Positions 26,679 to 35,219 of a stretch of DNA of 42,283 bases are shown in pieces (positions within the stretch are counted from its first letter, which is position 1; the number at the start of each line of letters is the position of its first letter). The translations under genes and the position numbers were made by a program. Source of the DNA: Bordetella parapertussis (GTDB lineage Bacteria > Pseudomonadota > Gammaproteobacteria > Burkholderiales > SG8-39); assembly GCA_945861875.1 (NCBI GenBank), contig CAMAWC010000026.1, positions 1 through 42,283 on the forward strand. The letters run 5' to 3'. Below the pieces are notes generated by a model. It saw only the letters and a program-made list of their open reading frames with translations, ran no database searches and had not been told where the DNA came from.

Positions 26679-28175
26679 ATGATCAACCCCATTCTACTTC
26701 CACTTTACCAATCGCCGTGCATACGCGCGCTGGAACAGTCCGCGCAAGCGGCCGGTTCGCCGCTGATGGCGCAGGCAGGCCTCGCCGCCGCGGAATTTGC
26801 GCGCGAGTTGGCAAGGGGCAAGGACGTGCTGGTACTGGCCGGGCCTGGCAATAACGGCGGCGACGCCTTTGAAGTTGCGGTGCACCTCAAGCGCTGGTTT
26901 TACCGGGTGTGCGTGGTATTTGCCGGCGATCGCGGCAAGCTGCCACCCGACGCCGCCGCCGCGCTGGCTAAGTGGGAAGCCGCGGGCGGCACACTGGGTG
27001 AAACCATTCCTGCGGAAACGCGCTTTTGCCTTGTCGTCGACGGCTTGTTCGGCATCGGCCTCGCGCGTCCCCTTTCCGGTCCCCATGCCGACCTGGTGCA
27101 GGCGGCCAACGCCCTGGGCGCGCGCGGCGCGCCGGTGCTCGCGCTTGACTGCCCGAGCGGACTCAACGCCGACACCGGTCGCGCGCTGGGTAGCGTCATC
27201 AAGGCCACGCACACCATTACCTTCATCGCACGCAAACCCGGACTGCTTACGCTGGACGGCCCCGACCTTTGCGGCGAGGTGCGGGTCGCCGAACTGGGCG
27301 TCGACGCCGGGAGTACGACCCCCGCGCAGGGACACCTGGTGGATTCGGGCATTCTTGCGCTGCTGCAATCGCGACCGCGCAATTTCCACAAGGGCAAGGC
27401 CGGCACGCTGGGCATCCTGGGCGGCAGCACAAGCATGGTCGGCGCCGCCCTGCTCGCCGGGCGCGCCGCGCTCAAATCCGGCACCGGCAAGGTGTTGCTG
27501 GGCTTGCTGGCCGAGCAGCCTCCGGGCGTTGATTACCAACAGCCTGAGTTGATGCTGCGCACACCGCAGGCGCTGCTCGATGACGATGCGCTATCGGCCC
27601 TGGTTGTCGGTCCCGGCCTTGGCAAGCGTGATGCCGCGAGCAAGGCGCTCAAACGCGCGCTTGCGCTCGAACTGCCGCTGGTACTGGATGCCGACGCGTT
27701 GAATCTCATTGCCGCGGAGCGCCCGCTGCAAATGGCCCTGGCAAAACGCGGCCACCCGACCTTGCTGACGCCCCATCCGGCCGAGGCGGCGCGCCTGCTG
27801 CACACTGAGACTGCCGACGTGCAGGCCGACCGCATAGCCGCGGCCTCGCTCCTCGCCAAGCGCACCGGCGCACTGGTGGTGCTCAAGGGCAATGGCAGCG
27901 TCATCGCCGCGCCGGATGGCCGCTGGTGGATCAATGCCTCGGGCAATCCGGGCATGGCCAGCGCCGGCATGGGCGATGTGCTGGCCGGCCTCGCCGGCAG
28001 TCTGCTGGCGCAAGGCTACGCCGCCGAATCCGCATTGCTGCTGGCGGTGTATTTGCACAGTGCCGCCGCGGACGCCCTGGCGGGCAGTGGCAGCGGGCCG
28101 GTGGGCCTCACCGCGAGTGAGGTTGCAGACGGGATCCGGAGCCTGCTCAACCCCGGGGTAAAAACAGCAACCTGA
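26679..28175 (+). CDS. nnr: Bifunctional NAD(P)HX epimerase/dehydratase
   Basis: This 498-residue fusion repairs hydrated NADH and NADPH. The N-terminal YjeF epimerase domain (about 1-205) has LVLAGPGNNGGDAFEVAVHL and LDCPSGLNADTGRALG. The C-terminal dehydratase (about 220-498) has the ribokinase-like motifs TPHPAEAARLL, VLKGNGSVIAAPDGRWWIN and GNPGMASAGMGDVLAGLAGS. Both active sites look complete, and length agrees with the E. coli-type fusion. The ATG at 26679 (MINPILLPLY) is preferred to one eight codons upstream. It is divergent from the TauD-like gene. Confidence 0.94.
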   Translation: MINPILLPLYQSPCIRALEQSAQAAGSPLMAQAGLAAAEFARELARGKDVLVLAGPGNNGGDAFEVAVHLKRWFYRVCVVFAGDRGKLPPDAAAALAKWEAAGGTLGETIPAETRFCLVVDGLFGIGLARPLSGPHADLVQAANALGARGAPVLALDCPSGLNADTGRALGSVIKATHTITFIARKPGLLTLDGPDLCGEVRVAELGVDAGSTTPAQGHLVDSGILALLQSRPRNFHKGKAGTLGILGGSTSMVGAALLAGRAALKSGTGKVLLGLLAEQPPGVDYQQPELMLRTPQALLDDDALSALVVGPGLGKRDAASKALKRALALELPLVLDADALNLIAAERPLQMALAKRGHPTLLTPHPAEAARLLHTETADVQADRIAAASLLAKRTGALVVLKGNGSVIAAPDGRWWINASGNPGMASAGMGDVLAGLAGSLLAQGYAAESALLLAVYLHSAAADALAGSGSGPVGLTASEVADGIRSLLNPGVKTAT

Positions 28176-28275
28176 TTGAACTTTGGCGGCATTGCACGAA
28201 CCAACAGCTTAACTTCATCACCCGCACCGGCAGGCGGCACGCTCCGGTCGCACCATTCCTGAAAAGGCCCAGCGC

Positions 28276-30030
28276 ATGAAACCGCACCTGCATATTTCCG
28301 CACGACACATTCCGGCACGTGTCTGGCAACTGGCCAGCCCCTACTGGCGTTCGGAAGAACGCGGCACCGCCTGGGGCCTGCTCATCGCCATCATCGCGCT
28401 CACCCTCGGGCTGGTCTGGCTGGACGTGCTGTTCAACGACTGGAACCGCGAGTTCTACAACGCACTGGAACAAAAAAACGCCGCCGATTTTCGCGACCTT
28501 ATTCTTTACTTCGGCTTTCTCGCCTCGCTGTTCATCGCCGCCGCGATCTACAAGCTGTACCTGACGCAAATGCTCGAGATGCGCTGGCGCGCCTGGTTGA
28601 CGCGCGAGTACACCTCGACATGGATGGACAAGCAGGTCTACTACCGCATCGAACTTGACCGACGCGGCACCGACAACCCGGACCAGCGCATCGCCGAGGA
28701 CTTGAAGCTGTTCACCAGCGGCACGCTGAGCCTGTCCCTCGGCCTGCTCTCCTCGGTGGTGACACTGGTCACCTTTGTCTCCATCCTGTGGGGCATATCA
28801 GGCCCGCTATCCTTCATGCTCGGCTCGAGCGAAATAACCATCCAGGGCTACATGGTCTGGGCGGCGGTGATTTACGCCCTTGCCGGCAGCCTGATCACCC
28901 ATTACGTCGGACGTCCGCTGATCGGCCTGAATTTCCAGCAGGAGCGCTTCGAGGCGGATTTCCGCTTTAACCTGGTGCGCCTGCGTGAAAACGCCGAAGG
29001 CGTGGCGCTCTATCACGGCGAACCACCGGAAAAAGACGGCCTACTGACGCGCTTTGAACGCATCCGCTCCAACTGGTGGGAATTGATGCGCTATACCAAG
29101 CGCCTCACCGGCTTTACCTCAACTTACAGCCAGATAGCCATTATTTTTCCTTTCATTGTCGCCGCCCCGCGCTATCTTTCCGGAGCGATGCCACTGGGTG
29201 GACTGATGCAGATAGCCTCGGCCTTTGGCCAGGTGCAGGGCGCCCTGTCCTGGTTTGTTTCCAGCTACGGTTCACTCGCCAACTGGCGCGCCAGCGTCGA
29301 TCGCCTGTTGAGTTTTCATATCGCACTGGCCGCGGCGGCCAAGGAAGCATCCCAGGCATCGGGGATCAGGCTAAGCCACGACGGCGACGGCGCAATTCAC
29401 GCCGACGCGCTCGATCTGAGCTTGCCGGCGCAGGACGGCCGTGACGGCCGCAGCATTCTCCGCGGTGCGGCGCTACGCGTTGAACCGGGCGAACGCGTTC
29501 TTCTGAGCGGCCCCTCGGGCAGCGGCAAGAGCACCTTGTTTCGCGCCATCGCCGGCATCTGGCCCTACGGCAGCGGCAGCATCAGCATCCCCAAGAACGC
29601 GCGCGTGCTGTTCCTGCCGCAGCGCCCCTATATACCCATGGGCAGCCTGCGCGACGCGGTGAGCTACCCGGCGGCGGCGGGCGCATTTGACGATGCCGCG
29701 ATCGCCGATGTACTGCGTGCCTGTAAGCTCGAGTCCCTCGCTGCGCGCCTTGACGAACGCCAGAGCTGGGCGATGCAACTGAGCCTGGGTGAACAGCAAC
29801 GCCTCGCCATAGCGCGCGCCCTGCTGCAGCGGCCCGACTGGCTGTTCCTTGACGAGGCGACGGCCTCGATGGACGAGACCCTGGAAACGGCCATGTACCG
29901 CCTGCTGCAGCAACGCCTGCCGCACGCGGCGATCATCAGCATCGCCCACCGCGCCAGCGTGCGCGCCTTCCACAGCCGCCAGATTGGCATGCAGGCAGGA
30001 AGTACCGGGACACAATTAGTCGCGATCTGA
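28276..30030 (+). CDS. ABC transporter, fused membrane and ATPase domains (SbmA/BacA-like, YddA type)
   Basis: This 584-residue half-transporter has an N-terminal six-helix region of the SbmA/BacA type (VLFNDWNREFYNALEQKN, WRAWLTREYTSTWMDKQVYY, DNPDQRIAEDLKLF, EGVALYHGE). The ATPase follows: Walker A GPSGSGKST near residue 410, LPQRPYIPMGSLRDAVSYP as Q-loop, signature LSLGEQQR near 501, Walker B WLFLDEATAS near 521, and the switch His in ISIAHR. It should work as a homodimer in the inner membrane. Relatives move peptides or vitamin B12, but the cargo here is unknown. Hairpin copy D follows. Confidence 0.93.
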   Translation: MKPHLHISARHIPARVWQLASPYWRSEERGTAWGLLIAIIALTLGLVWLDVLFNDWNREFYNALEQKNAADFRDLILYFGFLASLFIAAAIYKLYLTQMLEMRWRAWLTREYTSTWMDKQVYYRIELDRRGTDNPDQRIAEDLKLFTSGTLSLSLGLLSSVVTLVTFVSILWGISGPLSFMLGSSEITIQGYMVWAAVIYALAGSLITHYVGRPLIGLNFQQERFEADFRFNLVRLRENAEGVALYHGEPPEKDGLLTRFERIRSNWWELMRYTKRLTGFTSTYSQIAIIFPFIVAAPRYLSGAMPLGGLMQIASAFGQVQGALSWFVSSYGSLANWRASVDRLLSFHIALAAAAKEASQASGIRLSHDGDGAIHADALDLSLPAQDGRDGRSILRGAALRVEPGERVLLSGPSGSGKSTLFRAIAGIWPYGSGSISIPKNARVLFLPQRPYIPMGSLRDAVSYPAAAGAFDDAAIADVLRACKLESLAARLDERQSWAMQLSLGEQQRLAIARALLQRPDWLFLDEATASMDETLETAMYRLLQQRLPHAAIISIAHRASVRAFHSRQIGMQAGSTGTQLVAI

Positions 30031-30054
30031 GCCGTCCTGATTTGCGACAAACGA

Positions 30055-30085
30055 CTGGAGAGCCTCTACTGGCGCGGCTTTCCAG
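30055..30085. repeat. Interspersed hairpin repeat, copy D
   Basis: CTGGAGA pairs with TTTCCAG across a centre containing CTGGCGCGG. It lies between the convergent ends of the ABC transporter gene and the glutamate-synthase-like gene. Its centre matches copy E more closely than A-C. Confidence 0.6.
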
Positions 30086-30113
30086 CTATCGCCCCTGCAA
30101 TGCGGGAGGTTAA

Positions 30114-31610
30114 TCAGCCGTTCTTGCGCTTGGAACTGGCTTCCGGATAGGGATAGAGCATGTTCATGGCGACGCTCTGGCCGCCGCCCTGGACGATGCG
30201 CACATGCTCGCGGCGCAACTCGCGCGCGTGGCGGCCACCGCAGGAGTGGGCGATCATGTCGATCTCCTTGTTGATACCGATGGCGTAGTTGGCCACGCGC
30301 AGGTGTTTTTCTTCCACCACCAGGCCGCGCTGCAGACGCGGATTGTGCGTGGTCACGCCGGTCGGGCAGGTGTTCTGGTGGCAGCGCAACGACTGGATGC
30401 AGCCGAGCGAAAACATGAAGCCGCGCGCGGTGTTGACAAAGTCCGCCCCCACGCACAAGGCCCAGGCGGCTTTTGCGCCGGTGACGAGCTTGCCTGCGGC
30501 GATGACGCGCACGCGCTCGCGCAAACCCGATTCGATCAGTGCGTCGATGACGCGCGGCAGGGCCTCGGCGATGGGCAGCGCCATGTGGTCCATCAGTGCC
30601 TGCGGTGCCGCGCCCGACCCGCCCTCGCCACCGTCGATGGCGAGAAAGTCGGGGGCGTACTCGAGGCCGCGACGGTTGATCGCCTCGCACAAATCATTGA
30701 TGAACTGCCAGCCGCCGATCGCGGTCTTCACGCCCACCGGGCGTCCGGTGAGGTCGCGGATGTAGGCGATCTTGTCGAGCAATTCGTCGACATTGGCGAT
30801 ATCGGTGTGGCGGTTGGGACTGATCGAGTCCTGGTTGACCGGGATGCCGCGGATACGCGCGATTTCCGCGCTCACCTTGCCGGCGGGCAACACGCCGCCC
30901 TTGCCCGGCTTGGCCCCCTGCGACAGCTTGATCTCGAAGGCCTTCACGCTTTTGGCGATCTCCCGCGCCTTGTCCGGTGAAAAATTGCCGGCCTCGTCGC
31001 GAATGCCGTAACGCGCCGTGCCAATCTGCATGATGACATCGCACCCGCCCTCGAGGTGGTGCGGCGACAGGCCGCCTTCGCCGGTATCCATCCAGCACCC
31101 GGCCTTGGCCGCGCCCAGCGACAAGGCGCGCACCGCCGGCGCCGAGATGGCGCCGTAACTCATGCCGCTGATATTGATGATGGAATTCGCGGTGAACGGA
31201 TCACGGCAATAGCCCGCGCCTATCACCAGCGGCGGCGTTGGCAGGCGGTCGGCCTCGAGCACCGGGAAAGGAGCGTTGACGAACAGGATTGATCCGGGCT
31301 CGCGTATGTCGTTGGTGGAGCCAAACCCGAGGATGCCGCCCTCGGCCTTGGCCAGCCGGTAGACCCAGCTGCGGGTGGCGCGGTTAAACGGCAGTTCGTC
31401 GCGGTCGCCCATGAAAAAATACTGGCGAAAGTACTCGCCCAGTTCTTCCATCCTGTAGCGCAGGCGGCCGACCACCGGAAAATTGCGCAGCACAGCGTGG
31501 TGGGTCTGTGTCACATCCTGGATGAACCAGACCACCAGCGTGGCGACCACGACAAAACCCAAGATTGCCCATGGCCCGTAGCCGAACACATTCAGTACGT
31601 CTGATGTCAT
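30114..31610 (-). CDS. Membrane-anchored FMN-binding glutamate synthase-like protein
   Basis: This 498-residue protein has one N-terminal membrane segment (about residues 12-32, WAILGFVVVATLVVWFIQ). The rest is the FMN/iron-sulfur domain of glutamate synthase: INISGMSYGAISAPAVRALS, KPGKGGVLPAGKVSAEIARI, ISPNRHTDIANVDELLDKIA, FLAIDGGEGGSGAAPQALMD and the 3Fe-4S cysteines CIQSLRCHQNTCPTGV (near residue 400). It lacks the glutaminase and C-terminal domains, so it is a stand-alone oxidoreductase of this fold with unknown substrate, not a complete GltB. Electrons may go to or from the membrane. Confidence 0.9.
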   Translation of the reverse strand: MTSDVLNVFGYGPWAILGFVVVATLVVWFIQDVTQTHHAVLRNFPVVGRLRYRMEELGEYFRQYFFMGDRDELPFNRATRSWVYRLAKAEGGILGFGSTNDIREPGSILFVNAPFPVLEADRLPTPPLVIGAGYCRDPFTANSIINISGMSYGAISAPAVRALSLGAAKAGCWMDTGEGGLSPHHLEGGCDVIMQIGTARYGIRDEAGNFSPDKAREIAKSVKAFEIKLSQGAKPGKGGVLPAGKVSAEIARIRGIPVNQDSISPNRHTDIANVDELLDKIAYIRDLTGRPVGVKTAIGGWQFINDLCEAINRRGLEYAPDFLAIDGGEGGSGAAPQALMDHMALPIAEALPRVIDALIESGLRERVRVIAAGKLVTGAKAAWALCVGADFVNTARGFMFSLGCIQSLRCHQNTCPTGVTTHNPRLQRGLVVEEKHLRVANYAIGINKEIDMIAHSCGGRHARELRREHVRIVQGGGQSVAMNMLYPYPEASSKRKNG

Positions 31611-31728
31611 GCCCCTCTCCCCAGGGTTGGTACGCCGGCCCGCATTGCAAGTCCGGCATATTTTTATCGTTGTGTCCGCATCGATACCCGCCGCCGGCGC
31701 GTGCCACCGTCATTCCCACCGCAACACC

Positions 31729-32232
31729 TCAGTGCGCGACATGCACTCCGTCGCCACCGGCATCATGCACATGGCCGTGCTCGATCTCCTCGGCACTCGC
31801 CTCGCGCACCGCTTTCACCGTGCAGGAAAAATCCAGCGCGATACCGGCCAGCGGATGGTTACCGTCAAGCACCACCTTGTCCTCGGCGATGTCGGTGACG
31901 GTATAAATCATCGCCTCTTCATCGTCGTCGATATCATCGCCGGGCACGCCCTCGAATTGCATCCCTACTTCCAGCACCCCGGGAAACTTCAGGCGTGACT
32001 CAAGCCGCACCAGTTCCTCATCGTAGTCGCCAAAGGCCTCCTCCGGCTCGAGCCGAAGCTTGAGCGTATCGCCGGGGCGATGGCCCTCGAGGGCCTGCTC
32101 GACCACGGGAAAGATGTTGTCATACCCGCCGTGAAGGTAATCGAGCAACTCTTCGGACTGTTCGATCAGCGTACCGTCGATATCGAACAGCGCGACGTCC
32201 ATTGACACAACGGTATTCTTGGTAATTTGCAT
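31729..32232 (-). CDS. slyD: SlyD-type FKBP peptidyl-prolyl isomerase
   Basis: The 167-residue cytoplasmic chaperone begins MQITKNTVVSMDVALFDIDG and includes LHGGYDNIFPVVEQALEGHR, GDYDEELV, an inserted flap domain (FPGVLEVGMQFEGVPGDD) and DGNHPLAGIALDFSCTVKAV. These are the FKBP core plus insert-in-flap of SlyD. The tail carries spaced histidines (HGHVHDAGGDGVHVAH), a shorter metal-binding tail than the E. coli one. No strong ribosome site precedes the ATG, but the start matches the family. Confidence 0.93.
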   Translation of the reverse strand: MQITKNTVVSMDVALFDIDGTLIEQSEELLDYLHGGYDNIFPVVEQALEGHRPGDTLKLRLEPEEAFGDYDEELVRLESRLKFPGVLEVGMQFEGVPGDDIDDDEEAMIYTVTDIAEDKVVLDGNHPLAGIALDFSCTVKAVREASAEEIEHGHVHDAGGDGVHVAH

Positions 32233-32292
32233 GGGTGTTTGTGGTTCGGTTTTTGAAGAAATATTGTTTGGCGCGCGGCGATAACGCCGGGT

Positions 32293-32775
32293 TCAGTCCG
32301 GTGCGCCGCCGGCAAGATCCCTGACCAGTTCCAGAACCTCGGCGCAGTGGCCCCTCGGTGTCACCCCGTAGAGGGCATGGCGCAGGGTGCCGCGCTTGTC
32401 GATGATGAAGGTCGAACGCTGTATGCAGGTCCTGCTGCTGCCATTTTCATGCTTTTCAGTCAGTACGCCGTATTTGCGGCAGATTTCGCGCTCCGGGTCG
32501 GACAACAGCGTTACCGAAAGGCCGTTGTCATCGCGAAACTCGGCGTGGCGCAGGCAGTCGTCGGGGGAAATCCCCATCACCACGCAGTCGTGACGCGCAA
32601 ACTCCTCGTCGTGGTCGGAAAATTCGCTCGCCTCGAGGGTGCAGCCCGGCGTGCCGTCACGCGGATAAAAAAACAACACGACGTTTTTCTTGCCGCGAAA
32701 CCGCGATAGGTCGACCGACTCCATGTCGGCATCCGGCAAGGTGAAACGTGGTGCTGGTTGTCCTGCTTGCAGCAT
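32293..32775 (-). CDS. bcp: Bcp/PrxQ-type thiol peroxidase
   Basis: The 160-residue peroxiredoxin has the peroxidatic Cys45 in FFYPRDGTPGCTLEASEF. The resolving cysteine that E. coli Bcp carries five residues later is Ser50 here; Cys74 (PDDCLRHAEF) is in the place used by PrxQ proteins that form a Cys-to-helix-3 disulfide. Cys64, Cys99 and Cys117 are also present. It reduces hydroperoxides with thioredoxin in the cytoplasm. The ATG at 32775 (MLQAGQPAPRFTLPD) gives normal length; an in-frame ATG 69 bases upstream adds a poor N-terminus. Confidence 0.93.
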   Translation of the reverse strand: MLQAGQPAPRFTLPDADMESVDLSRFRGKKNVVLFFYPRDGTPGCTLEASEFSDHDEEFARHDCVVMGISPDDCLRHAEFRDDNGLSVTLLSDPEREICRKYGVLTEKHENGSSRTCIQRSTFIIDKRGTLRHALYGVTPRGHCAEVLELVRDLAGGAPD

Positions 32776-32904
32776 AGGCGTGGCGTGCGCTCCGGAACAA
32801 GGCGGGTCAATTCTATCAGGCAGTTCAGAATGATGATGGAGCATTAAAGATTACGGATAGCCTGCGCAACTCTCCCTCTGAATTCCCACTTGATTGGGGG
32901 ATTC

Positions 32905-32925
32905 AAAGGGGGCATCGCCCCCTTT
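32905..32925. repeat. Perfect 9-bp hairpin in the bcp-roxA spacer
   Basis: AAAGGGGGC pairs with GCCCCCTTT around ATC. G5 and C5 runs outside it (32896-32900 and 32933-32937) could lengthen the structure. It lies in the divergent 248-base spacer, about 130 bases from the bcp start, so it is not at a gene end and is more likely a small interspersed palindrome than a terminator. Confidence 0.5.
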
Positions 32926-33010
32926 CTCAACACCCCCTGAACGATTCCCTGCGGCTGTGAAGTTATGCGATTCTGACCACCACTTTGCGGCCTGCCGGTC
33001 TTGCCGCCGG

Positions 33011-33016
33011 TATAAT
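33011..33016 (+). promoter_or_regulatory. Consensus -10 box placed for a leaderless roxA message
   Basis: TATAAT ends eight bases before the ATG at 33024, so transcription would begin on or next to the start codon. The -35 region is weak (TTGCGG at 32985 is 20 bases away). Confidence 0.45.
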
Positions 33017-33023
33017 TGCCGCG

Positions 33024-34166
33024 ATGAAAATGCAGTTGCTCGGCGGCCTTACGCCCACACGGTTCTTGCGCGAATACTGGCAGAAAAAACCCCTGCTGGT
33101 GCGCGGCGCCCTGCCCGGCTTCAGCGGGCTCATTGCCAGGCAGCCGCTGTTCAGGCTGGCCGGGCGGGAGGACGCCGAATCAAGACTGGTGCGGCGGCAG
33201 GCCGGAAAATGGCTGCTTGATCACGGGCCTTTCAGCCGCAGGGATTTCGCCTCCCTGCCCGCGCGCAACTGGACCCTGCTGCTGCAGGGCCTGAATCTCC
33301 TGCTGCCGGAGGCCGACACCTTGTTGCGCCGTTTTGCCTTCATCCCTTACGCGCGCCTTGACGATGTGATGCTCAGTTACGCGGCGCCGGGCGGCGGGGT
33401 CGGGCCGCACGTCGACTCGTATGACGTTTTTTTGCTGCAGGGCGAAGGTCGGCGGCGCTGGCGCATCAGCCGGCAGCGCGACCTGGCCCTGGATGCGCGC
33501 GCACCGCTGAAAATACTCAAATCATTTCGCGCCGCCGATGAATGGGTGCTCGAACCCGGCGACATGCTTTACCTGCCGCCCGGGGTGGCGCATGAGGGTG
33601 TGGCGCTGTCGACCTGCACCACGTATTCAATCGGCTTCCGCGCCCCTGCGGCGCAGGAGCTGGCGCTTAGTTTTCTTGATTTCCTGCAGGACGGCGTCGC
33701 GCTGGAGGGCCGTTATGCCGATCCCGGGCTGGCGCCGGCCCGCCACCCGGGCGAAATCCCCGCCGCCATGGTTGGTGATGCACTGCATCGCCTGGCGCGC
33801 ATTCGCTGGGGCAGGCGCGAAGTGGAACGCTTTCTTGGCGAATTTCTTTCCCAGCCCAAACCGGCGGTGCAGTTTGACCGGCCGGCACGGCCTCTGCCAC
33901 CGCGGCGTTTTGCCGCGCAATTGCGCAAGTCCGGCATGCACCTGGACATGCGCACCCTGCTGCTCTACCGCGGGAGCGTATTTCATATCAATGGTGAAGC
34001 CGTGCAGGTGAGTCGCGCTGCGCGCCCCCTGCTGGCGAGACTGGCCGACCGGCGCAGCCTTCCAGCCGACACCGCCATGCCCGGGGAGCTTGCCGATCTG
34101 TTTTACACTTGGTACCGTCACGGCTATCTATGTTTGTCCGGACCGCCCCGTTCATCACCACAGTAA
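33024..34166 (+). CDS. roxA: Ribosomal protein L16 arginine hydroxylase (JmjC/cupin)
   Basis: This 380-residue Fe(II)/2-oxoglutarate oxygenase matches the YcfD/RoxA family, which hydroxylates an arginine of ribosomal protein L16. Iron ligands are His129 and Asp131 (GGGVGPHVDSYDVFLLQ) and His190 (YLPPGVAHEGVAL), very close to the E. coli positions 125, 127 and 187. Family motifs FLREYWQKKPLLVRGALPGF, MLSYAAPGGGVGPH and a C-terminal winged-helix region (SGMHLDMRTLLLYRG, then YTWYRHGYL) are present. The ATG at 33024 or a second six bases later are both possible. A DUF7931-like gene follows after six bases. Confidence 0.93.
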   Translation: MKMQLLGGLTPTRFLREYWQKKPLLVRGALPGFSGLIARQPLFRLAGREDAESRLVRRQAGKWLLDHGPFSRRDFASLPARNWTLLLQGLNLLLPEADTLLRRFAFIPYARLDDVMLSYAAPGGGVGPHVDSYDVFLLQGEGRRRWRISRQRDLALDARAPLKILKSFRAADEWVLEPGDMLYLPPGVAHEGVALSTCTTYSIGFRAPAAQELALSFLDFLQDGVALEGRYADPGLAPARHPGEIPAAMVGDALHRLARIRWGRREVERFLGEFLSQPKPAVQFDRPARPLPPRRFAAQLRKSGMHLDMRTLLLYRGSVFHINGEAVQVSRAARPLLARLADRRSLPADTAMPGELADLFYTWYRHGYLCLSGPPRSSPQ

Positions 34167-34172
34167 TCAGGC

Positions 34173-34679
34173 ATGAGCGACCTTAACGCACCCGAGTTCC
34201 AGCCCGAGCGCCATCTGTTCACCAGCCGTGCCGAGTATGTCGCCGGATTCGAACAGGTGCTGTCCCTGGCACGGCACGAACTGCGCATTTTTGATCCGGA
34301 CTTGTCGCAACTGCCACTCAATACCGCCGTCACCCTGGACAAACTGCGCGATTTTATTTCACGCCAGCGTGACAACCGCGTGTACATCGCCCTGCACAAG
34401 CCGGAGTTGGTGGCACGACAAATGCCGCGCCTGATGAACCTGCTGGTTTTTTTCAGCGGCAGCGTGCTTATCCACCAGACCGAGGGCGACGCCGCCCGCG
34501 TGCAGGACTGCTTCGCACTCGCCGACAACCATCATTTCGTGCGCCGCCCGGTGTGGGAGCAGTCACGCGGCGTGCTGGTGCTCAACGACGACAAGGAAGC
34601 CCACAAGATGCGCGAACGCTTTGACGAAATCTGGCAAAGCTCCGTACCCGCGGTCTCGGCATCCACTTCCGGACTCTAA
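34173..34679 (+). CDS. Conserved hypothetical protein (DUF7931-like)
   Basis: A 168-residue soluble protein with no signal peptide. Visible stretches are LFTSRAEYVAGFEQVLSLAR, LRIFDPDLSQLPLNTAVTLD, FISRQRDNRVYIALHKPELV and HHFVRRPVWEQSRGVLVLND. I believe it belongs to a conserved betaproteobacterial family (DUF7931) that reads like a degenerate phospholipase-D-like half domain, but I cannot assign an activity. It lies six bases after roxA and is surely co-transcribed. Confidence 0.75.
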   Translation: MSDLNAPEFQPERHLFTSRAEYVAGFEQVLSLARHELRIFDPDLSQLPLNTAVTLDKLRDFISRQRDNRVYIALHKPELVARQMPRLMNLLVFFSGSVLIHQTEGDAARVQDCFALADNHHFVRRPVWEQSRGVLVLNDDKEAHKMRERFDEIWQSSVPAVSASTSGL

Positions 34680-34830
34680 GGGCCTCCGTTGCCGGGGAAG
34701 GCCCCGATTTGGCTGTTTTGTGCATCGCGGTAATATGGTAAACTGTCGGGGTTCGCGCTGCGTTTATTTATCCACGTGACGACAGGGTGCGACGAACAGG
34801 CTATTTTCCAAATTAACGCAAGGAATGAAA

Positions 34831-35082
34831 ATGATGAACCGTAAAGTACTCATGGTTGCCCTGGCAGCCCTCGCACTCGCCGCCTGCGGCAAAGAAGAGC
34901 CGAAAAAAGCGGCTCCCGCTGCTGCTCCGGCACCTGCTGCTGCTCCGGCACCTGCTGCTGCTCCGGCTCCGGCTGCTGCTCCGGCTCCGGCCGCTGCTCC
35001 GGCTCCGGCCGCTGCTCCGGCACCTGCTGCTGCTCCCGCAGCGCCGGCGGCTGACGCCGCAAAAGACGCTGCCAAGAAGTAA
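34831..35082 (+). CDS. Small lipoprotein with Pro/Ala tandem repeat
   Basis: This protein of about 83 residues has a lipoprotein signal MMNRKVLMVALAALALAAC with the lipobox LAAC, then GKEEPKK, a run of PAAAPA hexapeptides and a Lys-rich end (DAAKDAAKK). It would be lipid-anchored, with a flexible Pro/Ala arm that may reach toward the cell wall. AAGGA at 34820-34824 favours the ATG at 34831 or 34834 over the one at 34825, which touches the ribosome site. A strong terminator follows. Confidence 0.8.
   Translation: MMNRKVLMVALAALALAACGKEEPKKAAPAAAPAPAAAPAPAAAPAPAAAPAPAAAPAPAAAPAPAAAPAAPAADAAKDAAKK
34919..35038 (+). repeat. 18-bp coding tandem repeat (PAAAPA units)
   Basis: Roughly six units of an 18-base motif built from GCTGCTCCGGC and ACCTGCT or TCCGGCC variants encode PAAAPA. 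Two unit variants (GCACCTGCTGCT and GCTCCGGCCGCT) alternate in blocks, which indicates duplication by slippage and makes copy-number variation likely. Confidence 0.75.
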
Positions 35083-35101
35083 TACGGCAGCATCACGAAA
35101 A

Positions 35102-35129
35102 AGCCGGCCCAGTGGGCCGGCTTTTTTTT
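35102..35129. terminator. Bidirectional rho-independent terminator
   Basis: AGCCGGCCC pairs with GGGCCGGCT around AGT (9-bp stem), followed by eight T on the plus strand. A five-A run precedes the stem, giving a T tract on the other strand. It ends the lipoprotein transcript and can stop reverse transcripts leaving the hydrolase gene that ends at 35220. Confidence 0.92.
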
Positions 35130-35219
35130 ACCTGTCTGTTGCGGCCGGGAGGCTGAATCAAGCACGCATCAGGCCTGCCGCGTTTCAAACCCTGTTCAAT
35201 ACCACGCAACCCGGTTGAA

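Noticed and set aside
34679..34705. Terminator after the DUF7931-like gene
   Set aside because: GGGCCT/AGGCCC can pair over a 13-base loop, but no T tract follows.
34919..35038. CRISPR-like array in the lipoprotein gene
   Set aside because: The 18-bp units are contiguous and coding (PAAAPA) with no unique spacers.
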